This document shows, piece after piece, positions 1 through 11,000 of a stretch of DNA of 64,000 bases. The stretch is from Adiantum capillus-veneris (taxonomy: Eukaryota; Streptophyta; Polypodiopsida; Polypodiales; Pteridaceae). The stretch lies in assembly GCA_014529385.2 (NCBI GenBank), contig CM043952.1, positions 53,958,119-54,022,118 on the forward strand, given 5' to 3'. The number at the start of each line of letters is the position of its first letter. The stretch's first letter is position 1. Both the position numbers and the translations under genes were made by a program. The notes beneath the pieces were generated by a model. The model did not search any database. It saw nothing but the letters and a program-made list of their open reading frames with translations, and had not been told where the DNA came from.

Positions 1-114
1 AATTGCTTCTGTGACACTTTGGAGCTGTTGTGCACATTGCAGTGAGGTTATATTTTGTTTTTGGTGCATTTTGCCCAAAAATTTCAACATTTAAGCCCTC
101 TTGTTTGTGCAACT

Positions 115-1130
115 ATGGCATCGACTTCCTTTGACGTTAAGAATCTCTTCGAGATCAAGCGATTTGAGGGAACAGGTTTTGATCTTTGGAAGGATAGGAT
201 TCAAGGAATCCTCTTTCTTAAAGATTGTGACAGGGCACTTGAAGCAGAGAAGCAAAAGATATATCAGATGCAGCATGGATTACATTGAACAAGAAGGCCC
301 ATTACCTACATTAAAATGGCCGTCTCTGACGAGATCTTGGTAGATCTCAAGGGTCTTGTCAATGCGTTTGAGTTGTGGGAGAAATTGAAGGCAACGTATG
401 AGAATACGACCCCAGTTAATCAGGTGCATTTGATGCCGAAACTTGTTGGCATGCAGTTAGATGAGTCCAAGAGCGCTACAGAGCATTTGTCATTGTTTAC
501 AGGCACTCTATCTCAGTTACAGGACTCAGGTTTGCCCCCTTTTGATGATAAGCTCAAAGCTATCTTCTTGCTGATGACTCTACCTGATTCTTGGGAAACA
601 TTGGTAGTCTCACTGTCAAATAATCCCAACTTGACTTTTGATGGAGTTAGGGGTTCAATATTGAATGAAGAAATCGGGAGGAAAGCAAGTGGAGAAGAAG
701 GTGGCTTAGCCAACATGGTTAGAGGCAGGACAGAGAAGAAGAATGCCTATGCACAGAGAAGTAAGAGTAAGAGTAGAGAAAGGGGAAATGTCAGCAAAGG
801 CAAGGGTGATGTGACATGCTATCAATGTGGCAGGAAAGGTCACAAGAAACCCAACTGCAGGTACTATAAGGCAAAATTGGAAAGGAAGAAGAACAATGGA
901 GACAAAAAGAAAGAGAAGAAGGAGATCAAGACAGATGCACAGGACAGTCCAAAGGACAAAGAGAAGGCCAATGTGGTCTCTAGTGTCGTTATTGAGGAGC
1001 TGTCAGATGTTGAAGACATCTTATGTGCCACTTTGTCAGTTGATGATGCTCATAAGTCTGATGCCTCTCTCAATGTTCATACACACGATATGCAGATCAC
1101 CAAGAGTGATCTAATTGATGCTTTATTGAC
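115..1130 (+). pseudogene. copia gag (nucleocapsid) of CopA-1, broken
   Basis: The ATG at 115 opens a gag matching the gag of the reverse copy at 24258. An in-frame stop at 286-288 and small frame changes between about 265 and 315 break it; the frame resumes at 316. The UBN2-like gag domain covers roughly the first 200 codons (motif LPDSWETLVVSL near 580-620). A CCHC zinc knuckle, CYQCGRKGHKKPNC, lies at about 817-858, and a Lys/Glu-rich linker leads to the protease. Gag would form the cytoplasmic particle that packages the element RNA. The start is chosen because the upstream in-frame ATG at 55 has no counterpart in the other copy. Confidence 0.88.
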
Positions 1131-1134
1131 TGTT

Positions 1135-2630
1135 AATGATGCATTATACCAGACTTGGATAGTTGATTCCGGTGCTTCATTTCATGTGACTCCTATCAAG
1201 GAGTGCTTTTCTACTTTTGTTGCAGGCAGCCATGGCCATGTTTACCTTGGAAACAATCATGCATGTTCCATTGAGGGTATTCGCACAGTGCATCTTTCTA
1301 TAGATGGCACAAATGAGCTTGTCTTGCATGATGTTAGATATGTGCCAGGAATCAAGAAGAGTCTGCTTTCTGTTGGTCAGATGGATATGCATGGTTACAG
1401 CATTTTGTTTGAGAAAGGATCATGGAAGATCACAAAAGGCTCAAGGCTGATTGTAAAAGGTACAAAGAAAGGGACACTTAACTGCTTGCATGGAAAGGCC
1501 TTATTGGGCAAATTTATTGCTTTGGCTGAAATTAACTCACATATGGAGTTGTGGCATAAGAGGCTTGGCCATATGAGCCCAAAAGACCTTGCTAAGCTTT
1601 GTAATTTGAACAAGCTTGATGCTAAAGGCACAAAGCTTGATTTTAGTAATGAATGTCAATATGGCAAGCAAGTAAAAAGTTCTTATTACTCCCGTGTCTC
1701 TCGCAAATCTAATGTGCTTGATCTTGTACATTCTGATGTTTGTAGAATGCCCACTAAATCTATAGGGGGTGCACATTATTTTGTCTCTTTCGTTGATAAT
1801 CATTCTAGAAAAATCTGGGTTCATTTGCTCAAATCGAAGGATGAAGCCTTTGCTACGTTTAAGAAATTTCATGCATTTGTGACTACCCAAACAGGTAAAA
1901 AGCTGAAATGCTTGCGTACGGATAATGGGGGTGAGTTCATAAGTGGTAAATTTAACAAATTTTGTGAAAATTTGGACATTAAGAGGGAGCTTACTGTTCC
2001 ATACAGCCCCTCTTCTAATGGTGTGTCTGAAAGATACAATAGGACTTTATGTGAGAGGATGAGATGCATGTTGTCCATAGCTAATCTCCCTCATGGATTT
2101 TGGGGAGAAGCTCTAAAGACTGCAGTGCATATATGTAATCGATCCCCTCACATGTCTTTGAAAGGTGACATCCCTGAAGAGGTTTGGTCTGGTAAACCTG
2201 CTTCATATGATCACTTACGCGTCTTTGGTTGCGAAGCGTTTGTGCTCAGTTGAGGAGTAAGCTAGATGCAAAGTCCATTAAAGTCCTCTTCATGGGATAC
2301 GGTGAAGAAGGTGAAATGGGCTACAGAATTTGGTTACCTCAGCTCGAAAAGGTTGTACGCAGCCGGGATGTTGTTTTTAATGAGGCAAGGCTGCTTAAAA
2401 ACAATTGTGCCTCTAATGGTGACCATAAGAAGGTCAAATTTCAGCATGTACAGCCACCTATTAGGCCTAATTTTGACCCTCGGGATGCACCACATATGGC
2501 TAAAAATGTTGATGAACCAATGGTGTTTGAGCCAGATGATGTTGGACAGCAAAATGAGGCTCCTGAAGGGCATGTGCAGCCACATAACAATGCTGAAAAC
2601 TGGGCTGAAAATGATGTATAGCAGCCCTTT
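1135..2630 (+). pseudogene. copia protease and integrase of CopA-1, frameshifted
   Basis: The aspartic protease motif WIVDSGASFH lies near 1156. GAG-pre-integrase follows with LWHKRLGH near 1549. The integrase core has D in LVHSDV (about 1723), D in LRTDNGGEF (about 1912) and E in SNGVSERYNRT (about 2014), so the DDE triad is visible. In the zinc-binding region the reverse copy reads CNDC where this copy reads SNEC, a lost cysteine. The frame breaks near 2250, after FGCEAFV, and continues from about 2229 in another frame (GYGEEGEMGYRIW) to a stop near 2621. The integrase would insert element cDNA into the chromosome; this copy cannot encode it whole. Confidence 0.88.
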
Positions 2631-2678
2631 GTTGATGATATCATTGTTTCACCTTTTGTAGACCCATTTCCAGATAAT

Positions 2679-4318
2679 GTGGATCATTGGGTGAGGCGTT
2701 CTACTCGTCCAAGGCGGAATGTGAGTACATATGATCCCTCTTTGCATTATATTATGCTGACAGATGAAGGGGAGCCTCTCACTTATAAAGAGGCTAAGAC
2801 ATGTGAGTCAAGCAGTAAGTGGGAGCTTGCAATGCAAGAGGAAATGAAATCCTTGTATGCAAATGATATTTGGGATCTTGTGCCATTGCCTAAAGGGAGA
2901 AAGGCTCTTCCTAACAAATAGGTATACAAGATTAAGATTGTGGATGAAAAACCCAAGTACAAGGCAAGATTGGTTGCAAAAGGGTATGCACAAAAAGAAG
3001 GAATTGATTTTCAAGAAATCTTTTCTCCTGTTGTAAAGCTTACAACTTTACGTGTCCTTTTTGCTCTTGTTGCGGTGCTTGATTTGGAATTGAATCAACA
3101 GATGTAGAGACAGCGTTTTTGCATGGTGACATTGAAGAGGACATATACATGAAACAACCTGAAGGTTTTGTAGTTCCTACACGCGAGGAACTTGTATGCA
3201 AACTGAAAAGGGCTCTGTATGGTTTAAGACAATCATCACGGCTGTGGTATAAGAAGTTTGACACTTTTATGTTGTCTCAAGGCTTTAAACGTAGCCATAC
3301 AGATCATTGCTCGTATACGAAAAGGGATGAAGATGGTAGTCCCATTATACTTGTTCTCTATGTTAATGACATGTTGCTTGCCGGGAAACATAAGACTAGT
3401 CTTGATGCTCTAAAACGTAAGCTAAATTCAGCATTTGCTATGAAGGATTTGGGTGATGCAGAGCATATTTTGGGCATGCATATTAAAAGAGATAAAAAGC
3501 TGAAATTGTTGTTTTTATCTCAAGAAAGGTACATTGCAAAAGTACTTGACAGGCTTAATATGGTTGATACTAAGCCTCTTGGAGTACCTTTACCTCCATA
3601 CACTAAGCTTAGCAAAGGAGATTGCCCAAAGGATGAGATGGCATTGAAAGCAATGAAGGGAATCCCATATGCATCAGCTTGTGGTTCTCTTATGTATGCT
3701 ATGATTGCCACTCGTCCCGACATTGCTTATGCAGTGGAAATTGTTAGTCTATACATGTCAAATCCTGGCAAAGCGCATTGAGAAGCTGTCAAATGCATTA
3801 TGAGATATTTGAAAGGTACACAATCAAAGTGTATTTGTTATGGAAAAAGTGACTTAAAGTTGCACGGATATTGTGATGCAGACATGGCAGGTGACATGGA
3901 TACCAAGAAATCTACCAACGGATATGTATTTGCCATTGTTGGTGGTGCAGTCTCTTGGTGTTCTAGGTTGCAAAAAATTGTGGCATTGAGTACTACTGAG
4001 GCTGAATATATTTCAGCCACAGAGGCTTCAAAGGAGGCCATTTGGTTGGGCAGACTTGCAAAAGAACTTGGCATGCCTGCTCATACACCCGTGTTGGGTT
4101 GTGATAGCCAGAGTGCTGTCTATTTAGCCAAAAATGCCATGTTTTATGCGTGTACCAAACACATAGATGTGCAGTGCCACTTCATACGTCAGGTATTGGA
4201 GGATGGTCTAGTCACCTTGACTAAGATCCATAAACAGGATAACCCTGCAGATGTTCTCACCAAGAGTCTTGCTAAGACTCAACATGAGCATTGCATACAT
4301 CTGGTGGGAGTTGGTTAA
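2679..4318 (+). pseudogene. copia reverse transcriptase and RNase H of CopA-1, broken
   Basis: The RT begins after the linker (DHWVRRSTRPRRN at 2679) and is interrupted by a stop near 2919 and a frame change near 3100. It continues 3119-3781 with ALYGLRQSSRLWYKKF. The catalytic motif reads YVND at 3359-3370 instead of the usual YVDD, so a metal-binding Asp is lost. After a stop at 3779-3781 the RNase H (YCDADMAGDMD, then STTEAEYISA, then DSQSAVYLAKN) runs to the stop at 4316-4318. RT and RNase H would copy element RNA into DNA. The polypurine tract begins 20 bases after the stop. Confidence 0.9.
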
Positions 4319-4338
4319 CTTAAAGGCGTCATTTATGC

Positions 4339-4353
4339 CTTTAAGTGGGAGGT
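4339..4353 (+). promoter_or_regulatory. polypurine tract of CopA-1
   Basis: The purine-rich run AAGTGGGAGG directly precedes the LTR start TGTTGGG. The same tract precedes the 3' LTR of the reverse copy (19996-20010 on minus). It is the expected plus-strand DNA primer site. Confidence 0.8.
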
Positions 4354-4635
4354 TGTTGGGTTAAAGGCCTAAATAACCCTGTTTTGTATATTTTTATACT
4401 TTGTCCAGGTTCAATGTGAACCTGGACACATTTTTTTTAATCACTTATAATAAAAGTGGGAAAACCCAAAACTCACTTATTGAGTTTTCCAAAAAAACGT
4501 GAGCTCTCTCTCTCTCTCCTTGCTTCAATCCCTAGTGCTTCCTCTCTGCTGCACTCCGCCTCCTGCTTCTTGCCCCAATCCTGCACTACATCGCGACGCG
4601 CACCTACCGGTATCCTCTGCTTCGCGCTTTCAGAT
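4354..4635 (+). repeat. 3' LTR of CopA-1
   Basis: It begins TGTTGGGTTAAAGGCC. The first 160 bases match both LTRs of the reverse copy; the rest is CT-rich and only loosely similar. An 11 bp inverted repeat (TGTCCAGGTTC, 5-base loop, GAACCTGGACA) lies at 4402-4428. The right boundary is uncertain by some 20 bases. Confidence 0.75.
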
Positions 4636-4639
4636 GATG

Positions 4640-5631
4640 TGGTACTTGATGATGACTATGTCGACGACGATGTCAACGACGACGATGGAGACTATGACGA
4701 TGACGATGATGGTGTCGTCATCAAGTCCAGGATCTGCGACGATGATGACGAAGGTGTCGTCGTCAAGATAGGGATCTGCGATGACGATGACGAAGGTGTC
4801 ATTGTCAAGATAGGGACTACAATGACGATGACGATGTTGACGACAACGATGGTAATGACGACGACAACGTCAAGGCTGAAAACTGAAAACCCTAGATGCT
4901 CTGCTGGAGATCTGTTGATGTGGCGGTATTGCGGCTTGAATCTGCAACTGCTTCGCCGGACTAGAGCTGAAATGCAAAAACGCTGGCTGGTCTGGGTGAA
5001 ATCTGAAAACGCCAGGTTGATCTGCTGAATTCTGAAAACGCTAGGCTGATCTGCTGAATTCTGAAAACCCTAGGCTGATCTGGGTCTTGACGGGAAACTG
5101 GCGAGGATATGCAACCGGGTGGGAGTGGGTTCTCGCGAGGCTAAGGGTTGAAATCTGAAAACGTTGGTGGTAGTGGCTGAAAATGTTGGTGGGAGTGGCT
5201 GAAAACGCTGGGCTGATCTTGACAAAAAACGTTGGGACCTGTGGGTGCCTGCCTGCTGTGTTGCGGGTGCTGCCCTTCTGTGTCCTACTTCTTCTCCTTC
5301 TACTCAGTGCCCAATGGTTTTCTCTTATAGTTCTTTTAGCAAATTGCCCTACTTACTTTTTCAACAAAAGTCACTTATTAATAAATAAGTGAAAAATGTG
5401 TATTTTGGGAAAAAGGGTTCTATGCTCTGGAAATTTTCATGATGGCTATTGAATGTCATGCTAATGATCCTGTTGTGTGCAATCAGAGGGTATGCAACTA
5501 TTCTAAGTGCCTGGACATGCACGGCCTGCACACAGGCTCACAAGGGTGCCAGAACACTTCCTAGGCTAACCTAAACCCTAGACCTGGGATAGCTTGTCCA
5601 CATGCACATAGGGTTAGATGTGCACGTGACA
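4640..5631 (-). repeat. CopB LTR copy B1, truncated
   Basis: Read on minus, it starts TGTCACGTGCACATC at 5631. It shares with copies B2 and B3 the TCACTTATTTATTAATAAGTGA-like region, a run of CTGAAAACGCTG-type motifs (about 4978-5214) and a GAC/GAT triplet tract (about 4646-4870). The remaining 0.5 kb of a full 1.1 kb LTR is missing at the left, where CopA-1 abuts. CopA-1 may therefore be inserted into this LTR, with the rest lying left of the window. The 190-codon Asp-rich frame here is a translation of the triplet repeat, not a gene. Confidence 0.7.
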
Positions 5632-5759
5632 TCCATAGCCTAAGGGACAAGGGTTGGAGAAAAGGGTTCATCAAGAGGCAACATGTAATTCGGGTCTCCA
5701 AGTATCGGCAAATCAAGGATCGTTGTGGAAGACTTGGGAGCGGTAGCCCCCTTTGAAGA

Positions 5760-6805
5760 TTAACACTCCTCGAAGACAACATCACGGTTGAGTGCAACAT
5801 CCTTCTCCTCTAGATCATAAAGTTGAAATCCCTCGGAAAGAGGGTTGTAGCCGACAAAAAACATTCTCCTTGACTTGGGGTCAAAATTCCCCCTTTGCTC
5901 CTTTGGTACATGGACATGTGCATCGCTTCCAAATATCCGAAAATAGGAGACGTCGGGCTTCTTACCATAATAAGCTTCGAACGGGGTCTTGAAACGGTTG
6001 GAGACCGGTTTATGGTATGAACTGCTGTCGCAACCGCCTCTACCCATAAAGACTTTGGCAAGTCTCGATGCTCAAGCATGGTCCGTGCCATTTCGACCAC
6101 TGTCCTACTCTTCCGCTCCACAACTCCATTCTCTGGAGGGGATCCAGTATTCGCAAGCTCTCGCTTGATGCCATTGTCTGCACAAAACTGAAAGAATGCT
6201 TTGGAGGTAAACTCCCCGCCTTGGTCCAATCAAATAGTCTTCAACACTTGATTGCTCTCCTTCTCCACAAGGAACGCCAATTCTTGAAGAGGCCAAATGC
6301 CTCCTACTTGTGCTATAGAAAATATACCCAAGTAAAGAGGCTGAAATCGTCCACCAGCAACATGAAATAAAGAGCCTTGCCGAGGGAAGGAATCACAAAG
6401 GTCGGTGTGAACCAACGCCAAAACAGCAATGGCTCAGCGTGTAGCAAGCCTCTGAATAGATTCTCGATGTTGCTTCCCACAAATGCAAGTAATGCATTTT
6501 CCATGCTGACTTCCAACATCTCGTAAGCTTATAAGCATCTGATCGCAAAAAGCAAGCCGAAGAGCATCATTGTCAAATGACCAATTGTAATGCCAAAGAT
6601 CACCTGTAGGTAACCTAATTGCTGAAGCAAGATCATAAAGCCTGTAGAGTCCGTTCTCCACTGAGCCTTTTCTGACCTCCTTGCCGGATTCACGATCCCA
6701 AATAGATACCGCATCCTCCGTAAAAATCACATCCATGCCAAGCATGCACGCCTCTTGCACATGAAATCCTAGCTTCGGAGCATAAAGTACCTTGGAGGTA
6801 TGCAT
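5760..6805 (-). pseudogene. copia GAG-pre-integrase and integrase of CopB-1, frameshifted
   Basis: Minus-strand frames give KVLYAPKLGFHV (6805 onward) and a degenerate pre-integrase zinc region (HGKCITCICGKQHRES). The integrase core follows with D in LVHTDLCD (about 6410), D in DQGGEF (6229) and E in NGVVERKSRT, so all three catalytic residues are present but spread over several frames. The C-terminal part includes FRIFGSDAHVHVP and RDVVFEE, the usual end of copia integrase. Sequence then runs into LTR B1 within 130 bases. Confidence 0.85.
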
Positions 6806-6899
6806 ATACCCCCTCTGTCGTAGGATCCATAGATCGCTGTGAATAGGAATTTTAGATTTGGGGGCAATAAAGATGGTACCACAGTGTCACTGCATGTTG

Positions 6900-7140
6900 G
6901 ACAAAAGATCCTTCGAAGGTGTCATGTGCCGTGAGGCACACAATCCAGAATCCAATCACGATCATCTCGAGCTGCAAGAGTCGACACAACCTCCGATGTC
7001 CCTAGAGAATCCTCTCAGGGTAGAATCTCTAAATGAACAAAGTGGCCCTTTTCCCCACAATTTTCAGCATCACTCTTCTTTTCTTTGTTATTGCTTTTCT
7101 TCTTACGCTTCTACTTCTTCTTCTTCTTGTTGGAAGAACC
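6900..7140 (-). pseudogene. Degenerate gag zinc knuckle and protease relic of CopB-1
   Basis: On minus, a Lys-rich stretch is followed by NCGEKGHFVHLEI, which resembles the CxxCGEKGHFxxxC knuckle but keeps only one cysteine. About 30 codons later, DWILDC stands where copia proteases have WILDSGA. Both motifs are damaged. They lie in the expected order between gag and GAG-pre-integrase. Confidence 0.55.
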
Positions 7141-7639
7141 GGTCAAGGCTTCGGAGCCTGACTTCTTCCCCATATTGAACCGCTCCTCCTATTCCAACAC
7201 CATTGGAACAATCTCGTCCCAAGAAATAGTATTCGACCAGCCACTCATAATCAATGAATAGAAATTGGTATATCAAGGAGGTAATTGGGCCAAAAGCCAT
7301 ATTTGCCTTCATAAGTTCAGAATAGTCTGAACTCACGAATTATAAGAGGGAATAAAGCACTCATAAAACTATAAAAGCAAGGGACACAAGAAAAGAAAAG
7401 AAAAACAAAAACAAACAAACTAAATCACTTTGTTTGCTACGAAACAAAACTAGATAAAACAAAACACATTAACTTAAAGTGGTTTTTAAAAAAGACATGT
7501 GTAAAATAAGTTGACGCAACGTATTTGGCTTAAAACAAGTACTCGACTTTAAGCAAAAAAAGGATAAGACATCTTTAAAAATTAATCCTAGAAATCAAAC
7601 TTCACACAACAACTTCTAACGAAACACATTCTTAAGTCC

Positions 7640-8465
7640 TCAAGTAAGCTAAATACGAAATCGAAAAATGAATACTACTACAAACCTACGAAGAGCAAAG
7701 AACCAAACTTGACAATATGTGATCTCAACTTCGCTGCTTGTCCAAACAGGAAGAATAAGATTATCACCTTTATCATGCATAGCTTGGACAACAGCTATGA
7801 CATCCCTACTCACGTCGTCAGTGCCCAAGAGTAGGTGCAGGTTTATATAGAGGTCATTCATGCTTTGAACGTACTCTACAAAACCAACGAGCTGAGTTTC
7901 TATCACCCTCCAGAGGTGATGGGCCAAAAGCCATATGGCCATGTCCTCTGAACTGATAAGCTTTCCCTTATGAAGTCTCTCTTGCTAAAGCTCCTACATC
8001 TTGTTGATATGATCCTTCATGGGTGAGTTCCTCACATCGAGGGTCCTCAACTGCACCTCGAGGGCTATCCGCTTCATTGGAGAAACTCGATCATAAAGTG
8101 AAGAAAGCCGATCCCGAATCAACTTCGCGTCTTTCATCAATCGGATGTGACTGATGACTGATGATGTACTGTTGAGGATAATGAAAGACCAAATTCGAGC
8201 ATTGACACGCTCCCATAGCTTCGCTATCGCAGGGGTCCTTTGGCTTTTGAAAGTTACTCAAAACAAAGCCTCCAAGCTCGTAGGAGTCGAAGACCGACAT
8301 CATGGTCGCTTTCCAAATGGCAAAGTTATCGCCGTTCAATTGCCGATCCGAGGGAAAGGTAGGGAGGGTAGGTATCTTGATTGGTTGATCACCTACGTCG
8401 GAGTAGAATTGGGACCAATCTTCCCACTCCTCATTGACGGGTGGTTCACCACCACCGCTAGTCAC
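7640..8465 (-). pseudogene. copia gag of CopB-1, broken
   Basis: The gag begins MTSGGGEPPVNEEWEDW at 8465. The typical copia gag core follows (LNGDNFAIWKATMMSV, residues about 45-60). The frame ends near 8091 and fragments continue to about 7640, including SSEDMAIWLLAHHLW in another frame. It belongs upstream of the protease in the same element. A gag role is inferred from position and from the LxGxNFxxWK pattern common to plant copia gags. At least three frame changes are needed to read it through. Confidence 0.7.
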
Positions 8466-8732
8466 ACCCTCATGTTGTACTTCTTCATCACGCTGTCACG
8501 GACCGAATTCATGTCAACATCATCACTCCTCTCCATCATGTTGGAGAACTTGGGCATGTGATGAGGCTAGGTAGAGGTAGAAGAGAGGAAAACTTCAAAT
8601 CTGCCCACTATAACCACAATCAACCCCGAATAAGTGAAAAACACACAAAAAAACAACGAACCATCTCTTTTCGTCGCGGAAATTCAGCACCAAATACTCG
8701 CACAAATCACCTATCCGGTTCGAGAACATGCC

Positions 8733-8749
8733 ATGGCTCTGATTGTCAA
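8733..8749 (-). promoter_or_regulatory. tRNA-Met primer binding site of CopB-1
   Basis: On minus the sequence reads TTGACAATCAGAGCCATGG, close to TGGTATCAGAGC. It lies immediately inside LTR B2, as expected for the minus-strand primer site. Confidence 0.65.
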
Positions 8750-8751
8750 AG

Positions 8752-8853
8752 TGTTGAAGGGTTTAGCTCGGATCTAGTACCCCGCACACAAACACAAGGG
8801 TTTCTTTACTTCACTTGAAAAGAACTGAATTGAAATGAATGAAAGAGAGAGAC

Positions 8854-8889
<36 letters not shown>

Positions 8890-9857
8890 GACACGGCATG
8901 TCGGGTCCCAACCACCCTCAAGGGCCCCCTTGCTCTGTTGCCAGAGCAAGTACTTGTTTTATTACTTGCACAATAACTAATACAATGATGCTAAATACTG
9001 AGATGTTGAGATGTACTTGATGCTACTGATGCTGAGTACTACCAAAGTGTTGATGGGTATTGTAAGGCTAAGGACTGATATTACGAGTACTTGGTACTTG
9101 GTATTGCGAGTACTTTGGGTACTGAAGGTACTTGGGTGCTAAGGAGATGACGGTCCTGATGATCCCTACGCTGAGCTAGGCGGGAGGGTAGAAGCCAAAT
9201 CGCAAGGAGTGCTACATGCTGGGGTATTGAGTCGACGACGACGACGAGGGGTACTTGTACTGCAGTGCTGTTGAGGTGCTAATGGGTATTGTTGGAGGTA
9301 CTTGATATTGTGACGACAATGATGACGATGACGAGGCTGTGGGCTGATTTGCTATCGCTGGGGACGACGATGGGCTGAAATTGAAAACGCTGGTGGTGAT
9401 GCGGCGAGGACTGCAGCCACGACGAGGCTATGCTAACAACTCTGAGGGCTGAAATCTAATGACGATCATAGGGCCGAAAACGCTGATGGCTATTGGAGAA
9501 AACGCTGGCTGATGGCTGCCCAAGCATTGGTACTGCTTAGAGGCTCTTCTACTGCTCCTCTGCCTTCTATTGGTGCCCAAAGGGTTTCTTTTATAGGTCC
9601 TTTAGCCATTTGCCCTACCTACTTTTAAAAAATGTCATGTCAAAGTCACTTATTAACAAATGACTTAAGTGATTGTTCATATGCTATATGTTTATGTGAC
9701 TTAACTATGCAAGAGAGCGTATGCAACTATGACCGGCCTGGACATGCATGTCCTGCTAGAGGCTCACAAGGGTGCCAGGCTAGGTCCTAAGCAAAGACTG
9801 ACGCTAGACTCTAGCAGAAGCTTGTCTACGTGGCGCAATTGCAGTGCGCACGTGATA
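8752..9857 (-). repeat. CopB LTR copy B2 (about 1.1 kb)
   Basis: Bounded on the left by the primer site at 8733-8749 and on the right by the degenerate end TGATATC where B1 and B3 have TGTCACG on minus. It contains a GA microsatellite (8858-8888), GAC/GAT triplets (about 9230-9345) and CTGAAAACGCTG-like motifs (9376, 9473, 9497). It matches B3 closely from its left end. It can serve as the 5' LTR of the element on its left and the 3' LTR of the one on its right. Confidence 0.8.
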
Positions 9858-10035
9858 TCCCCCTTGTTAAAGGTGAGGCACAATTGCCGCACATCTATCT
9901 ATACTTCTGATGTTGAATGCTTCTTATGCTTGTGGATGCATAAACCAATGAAAACTTCTCCAAACTTGTGGATATTTTGGATGTAAGTACTATTGCGATG
10001 TAAACACCGACCATACGAGTTACTAGATAGCCTTA

Positions 10036-11000
10036 CTACTGTCGCAGAATACCATCCTTGATGCTTACTCTGCCTTGCAAGCAAGTACGACCACTCAAAT
10101 AGTCCTGTCGTGAAAACATTACGGGTGAAGCTGAAAGGTAAGGGTGATCAGAGGTATTTCCAAGGGTTCCTTGTCGACAGAAGTGGATACACGCTACATG
10201 CGAATGCGAATGCAAAAGAGGGTTAGGGATCCTTGCACCAAGTCCTTCCTTATCCGCATAGGAGGCAAGTAGATCTTCGTACTCAAGATCTGAATTTTCG
10301 TGTAGCCGATGTCGATCTTCGTTCAAAGTGTCACAAACTGCTGACGTGTCAAAGCCCTGAAGAAGGGAGCCAACTTGCAGATGTCGGCCGAGGGGCCTAA
10401 ACCCTAAGAAGAACAAGTAACAGAAGAAGAAGTCCTTCCAACTTATGGGGCCCCGTCCGATGGGGCCCCAAGTGACAAAAAGGATTCAAATAAAGTTGGA
10501 CTCTCTCACACACACAAAAGACTTTTGCAAATTGATGACGTGGCAGATTTCTGAAAATTGCGCTGACATGATGACGTGGCAGGCTGTACGGATTTTCGCA
10601 TTTTGCGCTGACTGCTGTACGAACTTCCGTGATTTACGCTGGCAGCTTCTGGGCATTGCTTTTGGACCAGATTCTTTTGAGTTTGAAGGCTTTTCACTGT
10701 AAACTGCTTTTGGGGCCTAGGGCCTTTAAATATGAGGTTAGGGCCCATTCTCTGGCATGCTTCCTGGAGAAGGTGTAGAGTCTGGAGTATCGGCTTGTAC
10801 TGTGTTGATGCAATATAAAGAAATACCGAAAGGAGCGCCAAGGTTTGGGGGCAATACTCTCTGGGGTGGAATTCCGCCACTGTGTTGCGTGTTGTCTCTC
10901 TCTCTCTCAGTTCAGTTGTTATTTAAGTGCTAAAAGTCTGTTCAGTTTGTTCTTTTCTATTGGCATGTGGTGCCCGTCTTGTGACACAAAGACATAGCGA
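10036..11000 (-). pseudogene. Small unrecognised ORF of CopB-2, split by a solo LTR
   Basis: On minus, ATGTCTTTG at about 11000-10992 is followed by the solo gypsy LTR. Beyond it a frame continues NEDRHRLHENSDLEYEDLL from about 10323 to a stop near 10036. Without the LTR and one copy of its target repeat the frame joins without a stop, giving about 100 codons. I do not recognise the product; its place after the primer site suggests a gag-like or cargo ORF. Joining is inferred from the perfect target duplication. Confidence 0.45.
10329..10986 (+). repeat. Solo LTR of a Gyp1-related gypsy element, with 5 bp target duplication
   Basis: It starts TGTCACAAACTGCTGACGTG and ends TGACA. CAAAG flanks both sides (10324-10328 and 10987-10991), a perfect target duplication. 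It shares with the Gyp1 LTRs the start, the spaced GACGTGGCAG blocks and the AAAGAAATACCGAAA block near 10818. No internal sequence remains, as expected after LTR-LTR recombination. The strand is that of the LTR as aligned to Gyp1. Confidence 0.88.

Larger units (their letters stand above)
1..4635 (+). mobile_element. Ty1/copia LTR retrotransposon CopA-1, 5' end outside window, decayed
   Basis: Gag, protease, integrase, reverse transcriptase and RNase H follow in the order that defines copia elements, then a polypurine tract and a 3' LTR beginning TGTTGGG. The 5' LTR and primer site lie left of base 1. A second copy of the same family lies reversed at 19713-25035; it aligns protein for protein and shares the LTR start, so family and boundaries are well supported. 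The right limit is approximate: LTR similarity becomes patchy after about 4510, and CopB LTR sequence starts near 4640. Stops and frameshifts in every domain make the copy non-autonomous. Confidence 0.93.
5632..8751 (-). mobile_element. Internal region of copia element CopB-1, lacking reverse transcriptase
   Basis: Between LTR copies B1 and B2 lie a primer site (8733-8749, minus), gag, a degenerate zinc knuckle, a protease relic and a full set of integrase motifs, all on minus. The region after integrase (5632-5760) is too short for RT and RNase H, so about 1.8 kb of pol is missing. The copy could move only with proteins from another element. Stops and frameshifts occur throughout. Confidence 0.82.

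Noticed and set aside
4456..5028. 190-codon Asp-rich open frame
   Set aside because: It translates the GAC/GAT triplet tract of the CopB LTR and the CT-rich CopA LTR; the same tract occurs in other LTR copies with different frames.
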